Below, in pieces: positions 9,205-17,366 of a stretch of 64,000 bases of DNA (position 1 is its first letter; each line of letters begins with the position of its first letter). The stretch is taken from NCBI GenBank assembly GCA_913043205.1, contig CAJWLF010000007.1, positions 1 to 64,000 of the forward strand. Direction: 5' to 3'. The notes beneath the pieces are model-generated. The model was not told the origin of the DNA. It was given only the letters and a program-made list of their open reading frames with translations, and searched no databases. Source of the stretch: an uncultured Chloroflexota bacterium. Its GTDB lineage: Bacteria > Chloroflexota > UBA11872 > VXNJ01. The position numbers were made by a program, and so were the translations under genes.

Positions 9205-10688
9205 GACAAGTCAACCGAGATAACTGCGACACTGGTAGGACCAAGCTGGATCACAACGCATCCGTCCTTCAATTCAACTGGATGCTGGCTGACGTTTACT
9301 ATGGATTCCGATGGCGAGTTTTCTTGTTCAAGGGAAAACCCTGTTAAGGCTCTTGCAGCGGCACGGACCATCGATTTATCTTGCAGTATCAACGAACACT
9401 TCATTGTCTCAGTCGCATGGCGATTTGTTACCGTAAACACAGCCTGCATACCATCCTCGGACAAACTGCATGACGAGGTTAAGGCCTGGGGAAATCCACC
9501 AACAAAGCCTTCGATTGGTAGCAAGGGCGAGTCAATTATGGTTTTCAACGAATTGTTCCCAACGTGATCCTTATACATTCGGAAAACCTCATATGTAGGC
9601 GTAGTCCACGCATCCGGCCCGTCCGTTTCAATCAGACATTGCAAGACATTGATCGTTTGAGCAATGTTTGTCATTGTCACCCGGTTCGACCACGAATTGA
9701 ACACATCCAAACAAGAAGCAGCAATGACAGCATCTCTCACGGTGTTGCGCTGCCTCAATCCAGTCTCAGGCACCGCCCGGCCACGATCCCATACGCCCCA
9801 CTCGTCAATTATTATCCCGATAGGATTTTCAGGATTCTCATACTGCTTTAGGAGCCCATCTGCCTTTACGATGTCATCCTCAATCAAGCCTGCTTCTGCC
9901 ACAAGTTCGTAGTATTCCTGCTCACTGTATTCAAAAGTTTGTCGTTCCAAACTGAAGTATCTATGAAGAGACAAGTGATCAGGCAGGGGGCTCTGTGACC
10001 CATGTCCTTTTTCAACAAGAATCTTCATCAACCGTCGGTTCCACTCCGCAGTGTGGCCAACAGCAATTAGATCAATGTCCGTATCCAACTTGTTCAAATA
10101 CGTCGCGTATTGTCTAAATTGGGAACCATAAACTTCCGGAGTCATACTTCCACCACAACCCCAGTTCTCGTTGCCCACCCCCCAATACCTCACAGGAAAT
10201 GGATCTTTGCTGCCATTTTGCCGCCGTTCCCGCACGACAGAAAGACGTTCGTCTTTATAGTTACAGTACTGCACCCACTCCACCATTTCTCTCACAGATC
10301 CCGTCCCAACATTTCCACAAAAATACGGGGTTGAACCAACTGCACGGCAAAAGTCGATGAATTCATGCGTTCCGAATGTATTGGGCTCCCACCCACCCCA
10401 CCAAATGTTCTGCACCTTGGACCTATCTTTGGCATCCCCCACTCCATCTCGCCAATGATATTGATCTGCAAAACATCCACCAGGCCACCGGATAACATTA
10501 GGCCCTATGTTTTCGAGGGCAGTGAGCGTGAATGCTCGCATCCCTCTTTCTGACTCAATTTCTGTGTCTTCAGCCCAGATGCCGTCATAAATACACTCTC
10601 CCAAATGCTCAATAAAATGACTGTATAGTTCAGGCGGAATTAGTCCTACAGACATTAATGGATTAGCTGTAATTGTGGCACTCTGCAT
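9201..10688 (-). CDS. Alpha-L-arabinofuranosidase (glycoside hydrolase family 51)
   Basis: 495 residues, normal for an intracellular GH51 enzyme. The clan GH-A catalytic residues are visible: acid/base E174 in VGNENWG and nucleophile E296 in IIIDEWGVW. VIRWPGGCFADQYHW near 65-80 is the typical family stretch. The C-terminal 130 residues fit the beta-sandwich domain. There is no signal peptide, so it would act on imported arabino-oligosaccharides, releasing L-arabinose. A GGAG element precedes the ATG. With the GH127 gene at 44.7 kb it gives two distinct arabinofuranosidase families in the window. Confidence 0.95.
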   Translation of the reverse strand: MQSATITANPLMSVGLIPPELYSHFIEHLGECIYDGIWAEDTEIESERGMRAFTLTALENIGPNVIRWPGGCFADQYHWRDGVGDAKDRSKVQNIWWGGWEPNTFGTHEFIDFCRAVGSTPYFCGNVGTGSVREMVEWVQYCNYKDERLSVVRERRQNGSKDPFPVRYWGVGNENWGCGGSMTPEVYGSQFRQYATYLNKLDTDIDLIAVGHTAEWNRRLMKILVEKGHGSQSPLPDHLSLHRYFSLERQTFEYSEQEYYELVAEAGLIEDDIVKADGLLKQYENPENPIGIIIDEWGVWDRGRAVPETGLRQRNTVRDAVIAASCLDVFNSWSNRVTMTNIAQTINVLQCLIETDGPDAWTTPTYEVFRMYKDHVGNNSLKTIIDSPLLPIEGFVGGFPQALTSSCSLSEDGMQAVFTVTNRHATETMKCSLILQDKSMVRAAARALTGFSLEQENSPSESIVNVSQHPVELKDGCVVIQLGPTSVAVISVDLS

Positions 10689-10758
10689 ATCAAGAACTCC
10701 AACCTAGTTTCACAAATACGTCACTAGGAATTATGCCCTAAATTACTCATACATCAAA

Positions 10759-10789
10759 TTGCACAAGGGCTCTCTTTATTCTGTAGAAT
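10759..10789 (+). promoter_or_regulatory. Candidate sigma-70-type promoter for the ABC operon
   Basis: TTGCAC (10759-10764) and TAGAAT (10784-10789) are separated by 19 bp, and a TG lies just ahead of the -10 element, which can compensate for a long spacer. Transcription would begin about 35 nt before the ABC ATPase ATG. Positioned in the divergent gap with the GH51 gene. Prediction by eye only. Confidence 0.35.
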
Positions 10790-10833
10790 ATCGGTCAAGA
10801 ATACTCTCGAAAGTACATACACTGGAGAATCTA

Positions 10834-11775
10834 ATGGCCTCCACAGCGACTCAAGTTAAGCCTATTGTAAGTATACGAGGCTTGACCAAGCGTTTTGGCA
10901 AAGTAACCGCTGTCGACCAATTGGATCTGGATGTATACCCGGAAGAAGTTTTTGGGTTACTGGGGCCCAATGGCGCCGGAAAATCTTCACTAATCGGAAT
11001 GATACTCGGACTAGTACGCCCAAACTCAGGATCTATAACAATGTTTGAAATCGATGCTCTCAAGAATTCAAGAAGAGCGCTCCTCGATGTAGGAGCCATC
11101 GTAGAGGACCCTGCGTTTTATCCATATTTATCCGGTCGAGACAACCTCCTCGCCCTTGCAAGAATTGTGGGAGCCAAGAAGGCCCAATGTGATGATCTGT
11201 TGGAGTTGGTGGGGCTAAAACAAAAAGGCTCTCAGAAATACAGCACTTATTCCACCGGAATGCGCCAGCGACTTGGCCTAGCATCCGTCTTACTTAACGA
11301 TCCTAAGGTGGTGATACTGGATGAACCCACTAGAGGTCTTGATCCGGCCGGAGCAAACGAGTTCAGAGATATAGTGCGTGACATAGCAAAAACTCAGGGT
11401 AGATCTGTCTTGATTTCCAGCCATATCCTTGCAGAAGTCGAACAGACATGCGACCGAGTAGCAATAATTAACAAAGGCAAGACTCTTAAGCAAGGACCTT
11501 TAGAGGAATTGTTGACCCATCGTGGCCAATCGGAGTTTTTAGTCGGTGACACCGCAAAAGCCGTTTCGATAGCGGAGAGCATAGGATTCGTCGCTGGTAC
11601 AACTGGGAACGAATCAGAAATCCGAGTAAACGTCGATGTAAAAGATGCCGCTTCTGTAAATGCTGCTTTAGTAATGAGAGGAATTGATGTGATGGGAATA
11701 CAACCAGCAAAATCCGATCTCGAATCATATTTCTTGGAATTAACGGCCAGTGCCGAGGACCAAACTGAATCATGA
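10834..11775 (+). CDS. ABC transporter ATP-binding protein
   Basis: 313 residues from this ATG; an upstream in-frame TTG at 10759 is possible, but a GGAGA element (10824-10828) sits just before ATG 10834. Walker A is GPNGAGKSS, the signature YSTGMRQRLGLA and Walker B VVILDEPTRGLDPAG. The C-terminal 90 residues form the regulatory extension common in ABC-2 exporter ATPases. The stop overlaps the permease start (ATGATGA), so the two make an exporter pair. Cargo unknown; family members include antibiotic, bacitracin-like and membrane-component exporters. Confidence 0.93.
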   Translation: MASTATQVKPIVSIRGLTKRFGKVTAVDQLDLDVYPEEVFGLLGPNGAGKSSLIGMILGLVRPNSGSITMFEIDALKNSRRALLDVGAIVEDPAFYPYLSGRDNLLALARIVGAKKAQCDDLLELVGLKQKGSQKYSTYSTGMRQRLGLASVLLNDPKVVILDEPTRGLDPAGANEFRDIVRDIAKTQGRSVLISSHILAEVEQTCDRVAIINKGKTLKQGPLEELLTHRGQSEFLVGDTAKAVSIAESIGFVAGTTGNESEIRVNVDVKDAASVNAALVMRGIDVMGIQPAKSDLESYFLELTASAEDQTES

Positions 11776-12620
11776 TGATTTTTCGGATCATACGTGTTGA
11801 ATTAATCAAGATTCGCAAACGGCAAGCCCCCTGGATCATGTTAGGGCTATTCCTGATTTCTATAGCGTTTTATTTCCTAGCTGTTAGCTCCCTGGCAGAC
11901 GCAAATCCAGAAACCACTCAGGCTGACTCTATGAGGCTAAGAGAGGGTATGCGGTTCCCTAATGGATATGATGGGCTGCTTCAAACCACTTTTAGAATCG
12001 GGACAATTCTCGCAGTTATTTTTGCCAGTTTGTTAACTGGGTCAGAATACTCTTGGGGAACTTTAAGACAAGTGCTTTCTCGTGGAATACCAAGGACCTA
12101 TTTCCTTGTCGGCAAATTAGTTGCAATATTCTTCTCCCTCTTCATTGCCATGCTTATCACATTGTTCTTCGGGACTGGCTTCATGCTTGCCGGGGACATG
12201 ATCCGAGGGACCATAGATTTCACATTGTCTGATGACTTTGGTTGGACAATCACCACTGATTCCCTCCGCGTCACAATGATTCTCATAGTCTACGCATGCA
12301 TAGGCTTTGCAGCATCTGTGATTACTAGATCATCCGCAGCTGGGCTTGGGGCAGGAGCACTCTTCGTTTTTGCCGAAGTACTCATATTCTCAGCACTATC
12401 GATTCTCGGTGGGTTTTGGGCTGAGTTATCACACTATGCGGTATACCGTTTGGCCGATGACGTATTAATGGCAAATAAATTTGGCCAATCAAGCGATTTT
12501 GCCGGAGACTGGTCCTTCTCTCCAGATTGGGCAGCAGCAATACTCTTCCTATACATCGCTATATTGATGGTTATAACTTTCATTACTTTTAGCCGCCGTG
12601 ATCTAAAAGGCGCAGCATGA
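11772..12620 (+). CDS. ABC-2 family transporter permease
   Basis: 282 residues with about six membrane segments: one near 20-40, a large loop carrying a GYDGLLQTTFRIGT segment, then paired hydrophobic helices from about 75 to the end, finishing in FSRRDLKGA, a tail often seen in ABC-2 permeases. It overlaps the ATPase gene by 4 bp upstream and the unknown 332-residue gene by 4 bp downstream, so all three are translationally coupled. It would pair with the ATPase as a dimeric exporter. Confidence 0.88.
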   Translation: MMIFRIIRVELIKIRKRQAPWIMLGLFLISIAFYFLAVSSLADANPETTQADSMRLREGMRFPNGYDGLLQTTFRIGTILAVIFASLLTGSEYSWGTLRQVLSRGIPRTYFLVGKLVAIFFSLFIAMLITLFFGTGFMLAGDMIRGTIDFTLSDDFGWTITTDSLRVTMILIVYACIGFAASVITRSSAAGLGAGALFVFAEVLIFSALSILGGFWAELSHYAVYRLADDVLMANKFGQSSDFAGDWSFSPDWAAAILFLYIAILMVITFITFSRRDLKGAA

Positions 12621-13615
12621 TCAATAGCCAGCTAAGGAAATTCCAAGATGCTGCGCTACTGGCTATTAATTCTTCCTTAGAGGTTATGAACGCAGACGGT
12701 AGCTTCGCAGGCATCGAAGACAACATTGTTGCATACTACAAAGCCCCTCGAGCACTAGGATTAGCTGGGTTTCAAACTGAAGGGGCAACCGTACTTCGTT
12801 ACATTAAGCGATCCTTTTTTAGGATGGGTGATTTCAATCAGGGAAACAATACCTACTCCCTCTCGAGCGCGAATTACCGTAACTCTTGGCTTTCGTGGGG
12901 AGCCCATACCTTATCTTCGTATGAGCTTTCATACGCTGCCATGGATTATCTAGAGTTGGCGCAGCATCCAACTCTCGGAGCTATGCCTTCCTATTGCATC
13001 CCAACTACCCACAACCAGCAGCTAGAGTTAGGGACTACAGGAGCTGCCACAGTTGCTTATTTATTTTGTGGCCGCCTAGAACCCGCCATAAAGGCTGGCG
13101 AATGGTTGATAGAATCCCTAAATTCACAGCCGAAAACCGAAGCTTTGCTACTGCAACAAGATTGGCAAGGAAACTGGATAAGCAACTTCCCTGACAACCA
13201 ATCTAGCCGCTACGAATTGCAATTAGGCGAATCAGGACAAACCTACTGGTATCTGGGCATCGCAATGGCCGCACTATCACTCCTATACAAAGCCACGAGT
13301 GAACAGCGTTTTTTGGATGCTGCCGAAGAATATTTCGCGTTGGCTTGCCGCTGTGAACCCTGGTCATTTGAAGCACTGACTGCTGCAAAAGTGGGCTGGG
13401 GGTCGGCTTTGCTTTTTGAATGTACCAACAAGAAAGAACATCTAACCAAAGCGATACAGGTTGGTGACATGTTGACTAAAACCCAAACAGAAAATGGCTG
13501 GTGGATTCGTCAACCAGCCTACGACTCTTTTGAAGGCCAGCCCCTGGAAAACAGTCTTGATACCAGCCTAGAAAGAGCATGTTGGCTACTGGAGATAGTA
13601 CGGGCCATAAGCTAA
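12617..13615 (+). CDS. Unrecognised protein, probable helical toroid (alpha/alpha barrel-like)
   Basis: 332 residues that I cannot assign to a named family. The pattern of aromatic-rich helices separated by short glycine or asparagine turns (SWGAHTLSSYELSYAAMDYLE, then GTTGAATVAYLFCGRLEPAIKAG, then WYLGIAMAALSLLYKAT, and a final SLERACWLLEIVRAI) resembles six-hairpin glycosidases, terpenoid-cyclase-like toroids or lyases. There is no signal peptide or membrane segment. Position matters: its ATG overlaps the ABC permease stop by 4 bp, and a Gfo/Idh oxidoreductase follows after 16 bp, so it probably serves the same pathway as the transporter. Confidence 0.7.
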   Translation: MINSQLRKFQDAALLAINSSLEVMNADGSFAGIEDNIVAYYKAPRALGLAGFQTEGATVLRYIKRSFFRMGDFNQGNNTYSLSSANYRNSWLSWGAHTLSSYELSYAAMDYLELAQHPTLGAMPSYCIPTTHNQQLELGTTGAATVAYLFCGRLEPAIKAGEWLIESLNSQPKTEALLLQQDWQGNWISNFPDNQSSRYELQLGESGQTYWYLGIAMAALSLLYKATSEQRFLDAAEEYFALACRCEPWSFEALTAAKVGWGSALLFECTNKKEHLTKAIQVGDMLTKTQTENGWWIRQPAYDSFEGQPLENSLDTSLERACWLLEIVRAIS

Positions 13616-13631
13616 CAGGAGGCAAAACATA

Positions 13632-14759
13632 ATGGCTAGCAGCATCACAGTAGCGGTGGTTGGCCTTGAATTTGGTGCTGAATTCGTACCCATATATCTC
13701 CACCATCCTGACGTAGCCAAGGTGGTCATATGCGATTTAAATCCAAGAACACTTTCGCGCGTGGGAGAACAATTCAACATAGACGAACGCTCACACAACT
13801 TAGCCGCCGTTCTTATTGATGCGGAAGTCGACGCTGTTCATCTGAACACAGGGATCCCAGATCATGCAGAACAATCCCAGAAAGTATTGCTGTCTGGGAA
13901 ACATTGTGCTTGCGCCGTGCCTATGGCAACCAGCTTGTCCGATATAGAAGCCGTGCTAACGGCTCAACAGCAATCCAAGAAATCCTACATGATGATGGAA
14001 ACTTCTGTAATGACACGTGAATTTTTTTGGGTACAAGATCAAATTAAGAGCGGACTGTTAGGTCGAATACAATTCCTTCGAGGAGCACACTATCAAGACA
14101 TGGAAAACTGGCCAGATTACTGGATGGGCCTGCCACCCATGCATTATGCAACTCATGCTATTTCCCCACTATTAGCAATCAGCAATACCAGAGCCAAGCG
14201 TGTGCATTGTTTCGGATCTGGGCACATGCGCCCGGATCTGCGGAAACAATATGACAATCCTTACCCAGTGGAAACAGCTATTTTCAAACTTGAAAACACA
14301 GATGTTACCGCCGAAGTGACAAGGTCTCTATTTCACACTGGACGCGCATATACAGAAAGCTTCAATGTTTACGGAGAAAAGGCAACATTTGAATGGCAAC
14401 AAGTAGAAGAAGAGGATCCGGTTTTATTCCAAATGGCCGGTGCGACTACAACTAGAGGCTACCAAGTGGACACTAACCGAATCAAGATCCCAGACCGTGC
14501 AGACTTGTTGCCTCCAGAAATAGCAAGATTTACTCAACAAACGGTGTACGATGCCACTAACCCTGCACTGTCATTTATACAAGGTGGCGGGCATGGTGGT
14601 TCTCACCCGCATCTTGTGCACGAGTTCGTGCGCGCAATCGTCGAAGATCGTGACCCGATAATCGGACCTACGACTGCGGCAAACTGGACCGCTGCTGGCA
14701 TATGCGCTCACCAGTCAGCGATGTCGCATGCAAAAGCTGTAAATGTTCCTGCATGGTAA
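13632..14759 (+). CDS. Gfo/Idh/MocA family oxidoreductase, variant active-site motif
   Basis: 375 residues: an N-terminal Rossmann domain (VAVVGLEFGAEFVP, strand VVICDLNP) and a C-terminal alpha/beta domain with GGHGGSHPHLVHEFVRAI near the end. These proteins usually oxidise or reduce sugars and cyclitols with NAD(P). The normally conserved E-K-P motif after strand 5 reads A95-V96-P97, so the conserved lysine is missing. The metal- or substrate-related His-rich C-terminal segment remains. An AGGAGG element sits just ahead of the ATG. It is the last gene of the ABC operon; a small gap then precedes the convergent selenoprotein. Confidence 0.85.
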   Translation: MASSITVAVVGLEFGAEFVPIYLHHPDVAKVVICDLNPRTLSRVGEQFNIDERSHNLAAVLIDAEVDAVHLNTGIPDHAEQSQKVLLSGKHCACAVPMATSLSDIEAVLTAQQQSKKSYMMMETSVMTREFFWVQDQIKSGLLGRIQFLRGAHYQDMENWPDYWMGLPPMHYATHAISPLLAISNTRAKRVHCFGSGHMRPDLRKQYDNPYPVETAIFKLENTDVTAEVTRSLFHTGRAYTESFNVYGEKATFEWQQVEEEDPVLFQMAGATTTRGYQVDTNRIKIPDRADLLPPEIARFTQQTVYDATNPALSFIQGGGHGGSHPHLVHEFVRAIVEDRDPIIGPTTAANWTAAGICAHQSAMSHAKAVNVPAW

Positions 14760-14774
14760 TAAGTGTTTGATTAA

Positions 14775-15248
14775 CTAAATTTCTACGTCGTGATTAGTGG
14801 CTCCCGCCGCTCTCAAAAGCTCGCTGTAATCAGCTGGATTGTCAGGACTAATTGAGCGATTCACAACCAAAAAAGCACCATCGCGTCCTATTAAAAACGC
14901 ATGACGCGCCGATTTCTTTAGCCTGGTTAACGCCCCATAGGCACGAGACATTTTTTTGTCTGCATCCGAGATTAAAGCAAAAGGCAAATCTAACGATTCA
15001 GCAAACCTCTTCTGAGTTTCCAGGTCGTCGGTACTAATCCCAAAGATCTTTGTTCCCGTCTCTTCAAATCGATCATGCAACCCTGCCAGGGTGCGCAACT
15101 CACTAGTTCAGCCTCCAGTAAAAGCTTTCGGATAAAAAGCCAATAGCACTTGGCTGGAACATAATTCCTCCGACAGCGATACCTCAGCTGGCCCCGTAGC
15201 CTCTGCTTGGAATTCGGGAGCTATATCACCCTTGCTCAATCCCGACAT
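14775..15248 (-). CDS. Probable selenoprotein peroxiredoxin (AhpC/TSA family, Sec47)
   Basis: Read from ATG 15248, the frame stays open for 157 codons if the TGA at 15110-15108 is decoded. That TGA falls exactly where peroxiredoxins have their peroxidatic cysteine: P40-x3-T44-x2-U47, inside FYPKAFTGG-U-TSEL. Upstream residues (KGDIAPEFQAEA) and downstream residues (KIFGISTDDLETQKRFAE, then SARHAFLIGRDG with the conserved Arg) are normal peroxiredoxin. The enzyme would reduce hydroperoxides, probably with thioredoxin. No resolving Cys appears shortly after U47; Cys30 is the only cysteine before it. A hairpin fitting a bacterial SECIS starts 14 nt after the TGA. Without Sec insertion the product would stop at 46 residues. 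A nonsense mutation or a base error is possible but would have to hit the one catalytic codon. Confidence 0.85.
15077..15094 (-). promoter_or_regulatory. Candidate bacterial SECIS hairpin
   Basis: On the minus strand, nucleotides +14 to +31 after the TGA fold as GCA/TGC plus CCCT/AGGG, with a single bulged U on the 3' arm and a GGC apical loop whose first G is at +21. Bacterial SECIS elements lie just 3' of the UGA with a G near the start of a small apical loop, at roughly this distance. The classical E. coli fdhF element has its bulged U on the 5' arm, so the match is good in position but not canonical in detail. Confidence 0.5.
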
Positions 15249-15471
15249 ATTGCCCTCTCTTTAATCTGAAATTAGTTTGTTATCGCATCAATGGGCAAAG
15301 CCTCGACACAGCACCAGCTCGCCCTCAAAAGCCTGCTTGTGGAATTCACTCCATCTTATGATAGCGTTTAGAGACTACAGCGATAGCGTATCTCTGGATG
15401 AATCGCATGTTGACCATAGACGCCATACAGCGCAGTATATCGTGTATGGCATGGGGTGCGACCCATAAAGA

Positions 15472-16458
15472 TTGTTGTACAAGGAACCTTGTTTATTGAT
15501 ACGACACAGCGTAGCTAACATTGACAAGCCTGTATCAGAACTGGTTTTAGGAACCGATGACTTCATACTAGAGTCTCAAGACTTTCACCATGAGATGATG
15601 GACACGTGGCTACTATACGGCGGCAATGCGATAGATACTGGCCGCTGCTATGGCCCTACCGAGAATGGGTTCGAAAGTGAGCGGGTTATAGGAAACTGGC
15701 TGGAAAAACAAAATAAGCGTAACGAAGTAGTAATAATCACAAAGGGCTGCCACCCGACTGTGCCTGGAATCAGCACAGCCCGCATGACACCCGAAGACAT
15801 AGCATCCGATATTAGGGAGAGTCGATCAGCCCTTCAGCTAGATTGCATCGACATATTCTTGTTTCATCGAGACGACCCAGATGTTCCTGTGGGGCCTATC
15901 ATGGAATGGATCAACCATCATATAGATGCAGGACACATTGCTACTATAGGTGCTTCGAATTGGTCAGCTTCCAGAGTCGAACAAGCTAACGCATATGCTG
16001 ATTCCCACCATTTGCACGGATTCTCCATGCTTAGCAATTATGTTGGATTGGGGGTTCAAGGTAATCCAATGTGGCCCGGGTGTCGTAGTGTTAATGAATC
16101 AGACAGACTTTGGCTACAGCAGACCTGCATACCAAACTTGGCTTGGTCATCCCAGTCTCGTGGCTTCTTTAGTGGCAAATATCATCCTACTGACACCTCC
16201 AACAAAGACATGGTCGGCACCTATTACAACGACGAAAATTGGGCACGCCTCGACAGGGCGACAAAACTAGCAGGCAAGCACAAGTGTAGCGCTACCCAAA
16301 TAGCTTGCTCATACACCCTATCCCAAGACTTCAACTCAATGGGCGTCATTGGACCAGCAAATCAAGACGAGCTACTTATGTCCATAGAAGCGACAACTCA
16401 TCGGCTAAGTCAATCCGAAATCTCATGGTTAGAGACCGGACATGGCACAATGCCTTAA
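15472..16458 (+). CDS. Aldo/keto reductase family protein
   Basis: 328 residues with a TTG start (a second TTG directly follows; the ribosome-binding site is poor, so the start is uncertain by several codons). Catalytic residues: Asp and Tyr in AIDTGRCYG, Lys in VIITKGCH, His in IFLFHRDDP. SNWSASRVEQANAYA and the final LSQSEISWLE are typical of the predicted-oxidoreductase branch that includes L-glyceraldehyde 3-phosphate and sugar reductases. It lies divergent from the selenoprotein peroxiredoxin across a 223-bp gap and ends convergent with an SDR gene (4-bp overlap). Confidence 0.87.
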   Translation: MLYKEPCLLIRHSVANIDKPVSELVLGTDDFILESQDFHHEMMDTWLLYGGNAIDTGRCYGPTENGFESERVIGNWLEKQNKRNEVVIITKGCHPTVPGISTARMTPEDIASDIRESRSALQLDCIDIFLFHRDDPDVPVGPIMEWINHHIDAGHIATIGASNWSASRVEQANAYADSHHLHGFSMLSNYVGLGVQGNPMWPGCRSVNESDRLWLQQTCIPNLAWSSQSRGFFSGKYHPTDTSNKDMVGTYYNDENWARLDRATKLAGKHKCSATQIACSYTLSQDFNSMGVIGPANQDELLMSIEATTHRLSQSEISWLETGHGTMP

Positions 16459-17231
16459 GAATCCAGTTCCCTTGCTGGCAAACTCATGCGTGCAGTCAAA
16501 GCTCCATCAACCATCAGCACCGAACCGTTGACGTAAGACGCACCAGAAGAGGCCAAATAGACAGCTGCATTGGCTATATCAGCGGGCTCGCCGACTCGAC
16601 CAGCCGGTATTGATGCCCCCATCTCTTCCACGTCGTTCCCAGTAGTGTCGTACCGTTCAACGTAGATGGCCCCCGGCCCAATTACATTCGCAGTAACACC
16701 ATGAGGGGCCAATTCTACCGATAACGCTCTCGTGAACGCATTAATCCCCCCTTTAGTAGCTGCATAAATTGAATACTTAGGCACATGTTGAATCGCATGC
16801 ACGGAGCTTATATTAATTATTCGGCCAAAACTCTGATTAATCATGTGAGGAACTGCTGCATTGCAGTTCAGAAACATCGCTTTGAGATTGATGTTGAAAA
16901 CTTCATCCCAGTCTGCCTCTGTGCATTCAACAAATGGTTTTACAAAAGTCAATCCAGCATTGTTCACCAATATATCTATTGCTCCATACTTTTCAACCGC
17001 TGTGTCCACAAGGCCCCTGGCTGCCTTTGTTTCCCTGAAGTCAATTTTGACAGCGGTAACTTCACATCCATCCTGAATTAATTCTTTGGCCAAAGCCTCA
17101 CATCCATCAAAGCTGTTGTAAGCCGAAATAACTAATTTCGCTCCGGCTTGGGCCATAGCTCGAGCTATTCCTACTCCAATCCCTGTGCCTGCTCCAGAAA
17201 TCGCTGCTACTCGACCATCAAGTTCTTGCAA
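16455..17231 (-). CDS. SDR family oxidoreductase
   Basis: 258 residues, a classical short-chain dehydrogenase. The cofactor loop is SGAGTGIGVG, NNAG sits near residue 90, the active-site Ser in IINISSVHA and the catalytic pair in YAATK. The C-terminal VNGSVLMVDGAL is typical. It probably oxidises a sugar, sugar acid or small alcohol with NAD(P). The gene is transcribed divergently from a second SDR (17367-18242); the 135-bp gap holds two copies of one palindrome, suggesting shared control. Confidence 0.9.
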   Translation of the reverse strand: MQELDGRVAAISGAGTGIGVGIARAMAQAGAKLVISAYNSFDGCEALAKELIQDGCEVTAVKIDFRETKAARGLVDTAVEKYGAIDILVNNAGLTFVKPFVECTEADWDEVFNINLKAMFLNCNAAVPHMINQSFGRIINISSVHAIQHVPKYSIYAATKGGINAFTRALSVELAPHGVTANVIGPGAIYVERYDTTGNDVEEMGASIPAGRVGEPADIANAAVYLASSGASYVNGSVLMVDGALTARMSLPARELDS

Positions 17232-17243
17232 GTTTGTTTTCCT

Positions 17244-17253
17244 TCACTAGTGA
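17244..17253. promoter_or_regulatory. Operator-like palindrome, copy 1 (TCACTAGTGA)
   Basis: A perfect 10-bp palindrome in the divergent promoter region of two SDR genes, about 13 bp ahead of the minus-strand SDR start. An identical decamer occurs at 17290-17299, and similarity extends outside it (TCACTAGTGA followed by TTGC here and by TAGC in copy 2). Two identical palindromes in one short intergenic region are best explained as binding sites of a dimeric repressor or activator; the regulator is not identified. Confidence 0.5.
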
Positions 17254-17289
17254 TTGCTAACATAGCTAAAAAGTGTAACTTAGGTATTC

Positions 17290-17299
17290 TCACTAGTGA
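17290..17299. promoter_or_regulatory. Operator-like palindrome, copy 2 (TCACTAGTGA)
   Basis: Second copy of the 10-bp palindrome, 46 bp from the first start to start and 68 bp ahead of the plus-strand SDR start. Its presence between divergent genes suggests one dimeric regulator acting on both. Confidence 0.5.
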
Positions 17300-17366
17300 T
17301 AGCACCACTCCATGGCATGAGACGATTGTCTTGTAAGACCCCTAATTTGAGCGAAGGATTTAATCA

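Noticed and set aside
14775-15098. A separate 107-residue peroxiredoxin gene starting at a TTG
   Set aside because: It would lack the catalytic motif, and the upstream frame continues seamlessly through the TGA.
15277-15468. 63-residue plus-strand frame ahead of the aldo/keto reductase
   Set aside because: No ribosome-binding site, no recognisable similarity, and it occupies the divergent promoter region of two genes.
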